Made by a program: the position numbers and the translations under genes | Notes under the pieces: model-generated | What the model was told of the DNA's origin: nothing | Database searches by the model: none | What the model saw: only the letters and a program-made list of their open reading frames with translations | Source: Climacium dendroides | Lineage: Eukaryota; Streptophyta; Bryopsida; Hypnales; Climaciaceae | NCBI GenBank assembly: GCA_950106755.1 | Contig: OX467092.1 | Span: 28,162,582-28,226,581, forward strand | Length of the DNA: 64,000 bases | Reading direction: 5' to 3' | In this document: piece by piece, positions 58,701 to 64,000 of the stretch | Layout: each line of letters starts with the position of its first letter | Position numbering within the stretch: the stretch's first letter is position 1

Positions 58701-61700
58701 CAGTGTGCTCGATTCATTTATGATGAACTTGTGAAGGTATCCATTTGCCGACTTCCCTGGTTATAATTCAAAATTTTGGAGTGTCTTCATCGCTTACTTT
58801 CATGGTATTGGTGGGATCATCTTCTGTTTGTAGGAATGCAGCCGGTTGGTTGTAGGACATGTTCTGTTCTGTTTTCATTGTATTGTTAAATGGCATATGT
58901 GGCTATCTGGACAGACCTGTTTGTCCTGTACGTGCTCAATGCCCGTGTCATAATAGGATCCTTCGTTGGTCATAGTGATACTCATTTAGTGTTGTGACTT
59001 TTTTTATATTTAGATTTCACATAGGTGTGAAACTCATGAGCTGCAACGGTTCCCTCAATTACGAAGACGTATCGAGGAAGTGGTAGCAAGTTTCCTGCGT
59101 GAAGGTTTATCCCCTGCTGAGACCATGATTGGCCATCTTATTGAAATGGAGGTAATTTAAACTCCGCTACTAAACTTCCATTGTGGCTGTTGCTCGCATT
59201 ACTGAGTGATTGCTAATTATCTGGCTGTAGTATGAAATTATGATGTTTCTTTTATAGTCGAAGATGTTACGTTTTTTATGATCTTATAATAAGAGGTGGA
59301 GTCCAATTCGATGCTTCTTCTTGGCCAGAACTTTATGTTCTTTTGAATAGGCGACAGATATTACAAGGAATCTAGTTGAAATTCTACGATTGTGGTGATG
59401 CATCATGAACTTGTCTGACGTGGTGATCTTATGGGCGGCTGGCCTATCCGGCAGATGGATTACATCAACACGTCGCATCCTGGTTTTATAGGTGGCAGTA
59501 AGGCTGTGGAGATAGCATTAAATCAGCAACGGGGTGCGAAGGCATTGGCGAAGGTGGTTGTTTACCTTCTTCTCTTTTGGTTATATTCTGATATTTTCTT
59601 GGTCTCATTTCACATTTGGTTGAATGCGTTGGTAGTGAATTTTATTTATCTTTAGATCCTCGAACAAGCCTGCTTATGTAACAAGCAACTGAATTAGGTG
59701 ATTCTATTATGTGCATGCCTTGTAACCCTGGCATGTATAGGATTTGCATGATTCGGAGCGTCCTCCTTCCTTGCCGGAGAAGCAAGCAAAGGCACGTGCA
59801 ATTTTGGCTCGAACCAATGCCGCATCGCTCGTCTCCCATGAGCAGGTATGTTTCTCACGAGCAGTAATTTAGTTTGATGCTAATGAAATTTTCTTGTTTA
59901 GAATTTAAAAGCGTAAGGCGTGTGATGCTTATTGTTTTGATGTACAGGTTGCACCAAAGCCTTCACCCGTACCACAAGAGAAGGCTGGTACTCCCAGTGA
60001 GTTTCCAAACCATTTAGTGTATGTTTGCCAAGTGTCAATTGTGTGTATTATGCCAAGTTAAAACTTATGTTGTGTGTTGGTAACTTTGTGGATGTTCCTG
60101 TTTGAAAGTGCAAATTGTGAAGTCGTAAGTGAATCTTTTGTCGATATGTCTTGTTATTTTATTTTTTTGATGTTCCTTGTATGTGCAGGTAGTTCCGGAT
60201 CTGGAAGTACATGGGGTATATCTTCCATATTCTCCAGCAGTGAAACTCGCCAACCTTTAAACGGCAGCAGTAAAGAGCATGTGCCCATTCGCAGTTATGC
60301 TGAACCTGCACAAGGACCATTAGAATCTTCATTTTCAAGCATTCAATTGCGGGAGGTGATCCTATTTGCAATTTTTTTGTGTTCACATTAAGTTTTATAG
60401 TCTTCATCGTATAGTTGAAATCTCTAATGGAGGTCGGTATTTCATTGCATAGCTCAGAATCATGGCAATTATAGTTACAGGCCTCTTCTTTTGGATTACA
60501 TGGTGTTCAGTTGTGTGTTGTAACACGTTTTTTGATGTCAACAGCCACCAGCTACTCTCAGGGCAAATGACACTCATGGCGAGCAGGAAACTGTGGAAAT
60601 TGCTGTGACTCGGCTATTACTAAAGTCGTACTACGACATTGTGCGGAAGAATATACAAGACTTAGTGCCAAAAGCTATTATGCATTTCTTGGTTTATCAT
60701 TTTCCCCTGCTGACCTCAAACTGATATTCAATACTGCTTTTAATCAACCTGTATATATACCTGTATATCAACTTTTAAACATTTTATGATAGCATGTCTG
60801 GATTCCGAGCCTCATTTCCCCCTTCGAAGTAGAGTTTGTTGTTTATTTTCTTTCCATAGGTCAGCTTTATATGTGTGGGTTGTACTTGGTCACATTTGTG
60901 AAACTTTGCGTGCTTAGATCTTTCGCTTGATTGGTATCACAGGTCAATCACGTGAAAAGGGAACTTCATAGCGTATTCATCAGAAAGTTGTACAGGTGAT
61001 TTACAGACCGGGTTTGAACGTGTACATGTTTGTGTATACGTCCATCGTTATTGATTTCCACTGGTATTTGGAATGTGAATTGCTATCTTACATGAATGTC
61101 CGTCTCAATTGGAATACAGGGAAAATTTATTCGAGGAAATGCTACAGGAGAAGGAAGAAATTGCCGTCAAGAGAAAGCGCTGTAAAGAGATTCTACGTGT
61201 TTTGCAGCAAGCTGCCTGGGTATTGAATCTTCTTCCTCCTTCAAAATATCTTTTGGCGATCTTAATCCATGCTCACTAGTAGGGTGCCCTAATAATCTAA
61301 ATCTATAATCATACTCTATCAGGAAGCTGAGTATGCTTGATCGCTTTTTAAAAAAATTTAGGGGTCTGTTACTTGGGTTTGTAGCTGCACGAGGTGTCGT
61401 AGTCCACCCGGGGACCTTGATGACAGTACCTAAGGCTGCTGTGATTACAATTTATATACTGCGCTGTGCACTTGATATTTAACTGAAAGCAGAGTCGGCT
61501 TCAACGGGTAGTAAGCCATGGCTGAGAGACGGTTACCGTTTTGGGTGCAGGAATTGGACACCAGCTTTTATTGACATAGCCGGAGTTAATGCAACAGTTT
61601 TGCTCTGGGATAGTGTTTCAAGTAATGAACATAGCGTAGATGACGGTTCAGTTTATCAGATTGTTGATGACAATTTTGTCTCAATTACGTTGTTCGGGCA

Positions 61701-62255
61701 CCAGTTATTAAATCTAACATAGAAACGCTCCTTGAGGTTCACTTCAATCACGCAGCCTTTCCAAAGATCTTTGTCTGTACTCGAAAGCCTCGAACAGAAT
61801 TTGGGCCGGCTTTCTGCGGGCCTACTGCATTATCTGTTCACTTGCGCAACCTAACTTTAGTTTTCTCTAATTGATCGCATAGGATTTGTCGTGATAGATT
61901 GATGGATTTGGAATCTAGTCTTGAACACCGGTGTCTTGGGACGTGGTTATTGTCAAGGTCATGAGTCATGTTTCAAAGTGTGAGCTTGGATGTTTGTATA
62001 TGTGGGCAGACCTTGGAAGAACTTCCATTAGAGTTTGAATCGGCATCACGATCGTCCTCAAGCTTTGATTCTACAGGGCTGCCCCCTCCTGCTACCAGAG
62101 GTAGTGCCATGACTCCAGCATTGTACGCTCTTATCAACGGTGATTATGCTGGAGCTCAATCAGCCTCTGGTTACTTGGGCGCTCCAAGACAGTCGAAGTC
62201 CAAGAAGTCCTTTAGTGTTGAACATTCTGCAGCTGCAAATGGAGGGATGCCCTAA
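52729..62255 (+). CDS. DRP3: dynamin-related protein, DRP3 type (mitochondrial/peroxisomal fission GTPase)
   Basis: Exons: 52729-52911, 53985-54218, 54386-54668, 54940-54968, 55207-55308, 55523-55591, 55907-55966, 56292-56405, 57242-57290, 57482-57591, 57977-58069, 58644-58736, 59014-59151, 59455-59553, 59741-59845, 59948-59996, 60189-60355, 60545-60691, 60943-60995, 61120-61219, 62010-62255. They give 840 residues with no stop and GT-AG introns. The GTPase domain has GSQSSGKS (66-73), DLPG (173-176), TKLD (242-245) and NRSQ (273-276). A middle/stalk domain (about 278-520), a variable Ser/Pro-rich insert (about 553-659) with no PH domain, and a GTPase effector domain (about 668-765; [13 protein letters not shown]) follow. 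Known DRP3 proteins form rings that divide mitochondria and peroxisomes. The first in-frame ATG is used; GTG at 52681 is not a plausible plant start. Assignment to DRP3 rests on motifs such as [10 protein letters not shown] and [11 protein letters not shown]. It appears intact. Confidence 0.93.
53041..53415. repeat. 191-bp tandem duplication in DRP3 intron 1
   Basis: A block starting CGACATTTCACAGTATATAA at 53041 is repeated from 53232. The right ends contain a shorter repeated unit, ACCCTAATATAAAGATCTAT, in several copies. Confidence 0.85.
53477..53558. repeat. 17-bp minisatellite in DRP3 intron 1
   Basis: AAGGCAACCTAATTGTT occurs four times head to tail with a partial fifth copy. Confidence 0.9.
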
Positions 62256-63269
62256 TCCTGAATAACGTAGCTCATGCAACTGTTAGCTATAGTGAGATTT
62301 AGTTGCATTCTCTGCTATCAAATCATTGCTCCTTGAGGTGGTTCTACGATTTTTTGGTCAACTAGGAAGATTAGACTAATTCTGTAGATGATCTTGTTAC
62401 GATGTTCTCTGAGGATAATTTTTCATGAAACCCGTGCACATATTGTTGAAGGGATGATGTATATGTAGGCGAAGGTTTGGAAACAACAAGATTGGACGCC
62501 AAACTTTGTTTGCTGGTTGAGATGATCTCCGGAGATAATCTATCAAATAATTCTAGGGTTCGATTGCAATGGCTATCAGAGATTTAACCCTGGGAAGACG
62601 TGACCCTATCACTAAAGAAGTCTGCCCCAAATGAGAGGACGGGAGAAAATTTGGGTGCAGTTGAGGAACCCAATTTCCATTATTCCCTCATGTATTTTTC
62701 AACTTTCATACATAAGAAAATGGCAATTTTTGCTCCCCTCTCTTGAAGTGCATTATAGCCATATAAATGATCTTTTTGAATTTGACCCGACCTAATCATA
62801 AAACTTATCAAGTCTAGTTTCCAATCCAAATTGAAGTTTTGAAAAAATTTATTGCAGTTTGCAGTTTGAATTTTGAACCTATTTTTATGGAGTTGCGATT
62901 TTCTTATTATAGAATGCCAAAATGTTTATATAGCATGATGTTGACATACACCTGTGAAGAAATTTTCAAGCATATTTAAAAAAAAATATTTGATATGAAA
63001 TTTTTTCATTTTTTATTCAAGAATTCATAATAACTTCAAATCTTCTCAAAAAATATTCAAATTTTATTCTCAAAAAATATTCAAATTTTATGAAATATAT
63101 AAGAGATATGATTACATCTCTAAAAAAAATAAAAATAAAAAAATAAATATAGCATACTTTATAATAACAAACAAATTTGAACAACTTTGAATATAGATTT
63201 GAAACTTTTTCATTCAAACAAGTATACCATAGCATTAATGGGCAAAGTCCAAAAGTAGATATACTTTAA
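62256..63269 (+). other. 3' untranslated and downstream region of DRP3
   Basis: No further ORF. The 3' end of the transcript is not marked by a clear poly(A) signal. From about 62700 the sequence becomes strongly AT-rich, with a short direct repeat (AAAATATTCAAATTTTAT) at about 63047 and 63073. Confidence 0.4.
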
Positions 63270-63402
63270 GTTAAGTTGTTTGTTTTGTTTTGTTGTGTTT
63301 TTGTTTGTTTTATTTGTTTTGTTGTGTTGTGTTTTAGTTAGTTAGTTTTGTTTGTTTTGTTTTATTGTGTTTTAGTTAGTTAATTTGTTTTGTTTTGTTT
63401 TT
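63270..63402. repeat. TTGTT-type simple repeat
   Basis: A low-complexity tract of TTGTTT, TTTTG and TTAGTTAG units with very few C residues. Confidence 0.85.
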
Positions 63403-63794
63403 CCAAATTCCATAATCAAGGTCAAGTGATTGGAATCATTCTCATGACCTTTCTAGTGACCTTTCTACTTCAAGATTGTCCTTTTAAAGAAGTGGAGAAA
63501 CTTATGTGATGAAAATAGATAAATACTAAAGAAGTATTGTCTATTATGAAGTTTATTTTTTTACCATTTTATTATTTTATCTTGATTTTTTATTTAAGAG
63601 AAAATAGATCCCTTTTTTATATTAAATTTCCACCTTCCCACCCATGATGGGGTTGGAGGAAGTTGAAAAGATTTGACGGATCTTACTACATCTTTATCTT
63701 ACCGAGCATAAGACCATTAATGTCTCAAAGCACCCATTTGTATTGAATCTATGTAGGTTTCTAAAAAACAACATAATGAGACAGTTGAACCTTT
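63403..63794. other. AT-rich intergenic sequence, no gene seen
   Basis: No recognisable coding or RNA gene. Confidence 0.4.
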
Positions 63795-64000
63795 ACTATT
63801 CAAAACAAGCAACATTAAACATTTTGGCCAATACTTTCCTTTGAAAGTAGGCTGAATAATTACACTGCATTTTAGCTGACACTTTGTTTTGAAAGTGGGC
63901 TAATTAAATACATTGCAATTTGGTTGGCACTTTACTTTGAAAGTGGGTTGAATAATTACACTGCATTTTGGCTGGCACTTTGCGATGGGCAATTAAATGG
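63795..64000. repeat. 48-bp tandem repeat running off the window end
   Basis: CTTTGAAAGT-type blocks at about 63839, 63887 and 63935, with a variant near 63978. They are separated by GGCTGAATAATTACACTGCA-like sequence with a period of about 48 bp. Confidence 0.7.

Noticed and set aside
1..64000. CRISPR arrays, rRNA or tRNA genes
   Set aside because: No regularly spaced identical repeats with unique spacers and no tRNA or rRNA signature were seen; the direct repeats present are tandem or transposon-related.

Overview
The window is nuclear plant DNA. One intact host gene, a 21-exon dynamin-related GTPase of the DRP3 type with GT-AG introns, occupies the right end (52.7-62.3 kb). Nearly everything from 1 to 48.5 kb is nested transposable elements. 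DRP3, a tnp2-type CACTA transposase and plant-type Ty3/gypsy pol point to a streptophyte. The tnp2 protein does not read like the common angiosperm forms, so a bryophyte, lycophyte, fern or charophyte is possible, but I cannot fix the lineage.

Region 1 (1-7.45 kb) is a decayed CACTA transposase gene with two recognisable introns, split by a 3.57-kb solo LTR (LTR-D) with a perfect 5-bp target duplication. Region 2 (7.4-21.6 kb) is CACTA-derived. It has a left terminus at 7403 and a right terminus at 21625. Between them are a minus-strand ORF resembling the N-terminus of the same transposase, AT-rich tandem repeats, an accessory-gene exon, a captured ubiquitin-specific protease fragment, a two-exon ORF, a complete 1.47-kb non-autonomous CACTA element with 3-bp target duplications, and a 3.56-kb solo LTR-A.

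Region 3 (21.6-33.8 kb) is a Ty3/gypsy element, called A1 here. It has a truncated 5' LTR, a primer binding site like tRNA-Asp, a gag with three CCHC knuckles, protease, RT, RNase H and integrase, a polypurine tract and a 3.55-kb 3' LTR. It lies inside another LTR-A copy. Region 4 (33.8-44.6 kb) holds two LTR-B copies head to head, the left one interrupted by a 4.28-kb solo LTR-C with a perfect 5-bp duplication. Region 5 (44.6-48.5 kb) is another CACTA remnant containing a short LTR (LTR-E).

The most interesting observation is that the long LTRs of three related families (A, B, C) each carry, inside the LTR and ahead of the putative genomic-RNA promoter, a gene of about 650-700 codons. Its products share an N-terminal globular domain, a coiled-coil region with a conserved N-K-A-x-L-F motif, and a charged or basic tail. 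Because the gene lies in the LTR, each full element would carry it twice, and solo-LTR formation keeps it while deleting gag-pol. Copies here are damaged by nonsense codons and frameshifts, many consistent with CAG-to-TAG change, but the architecture is conserved across the diverged families.

Region 6 (48.5-52.7 kb) is mostly unassigned intergenic sequence ending in the DRP3 upstream region. Region 7 is the DRP3 gene, followed by AT-rich sequence with simple and 48-bp tandem repeats up to the window end.
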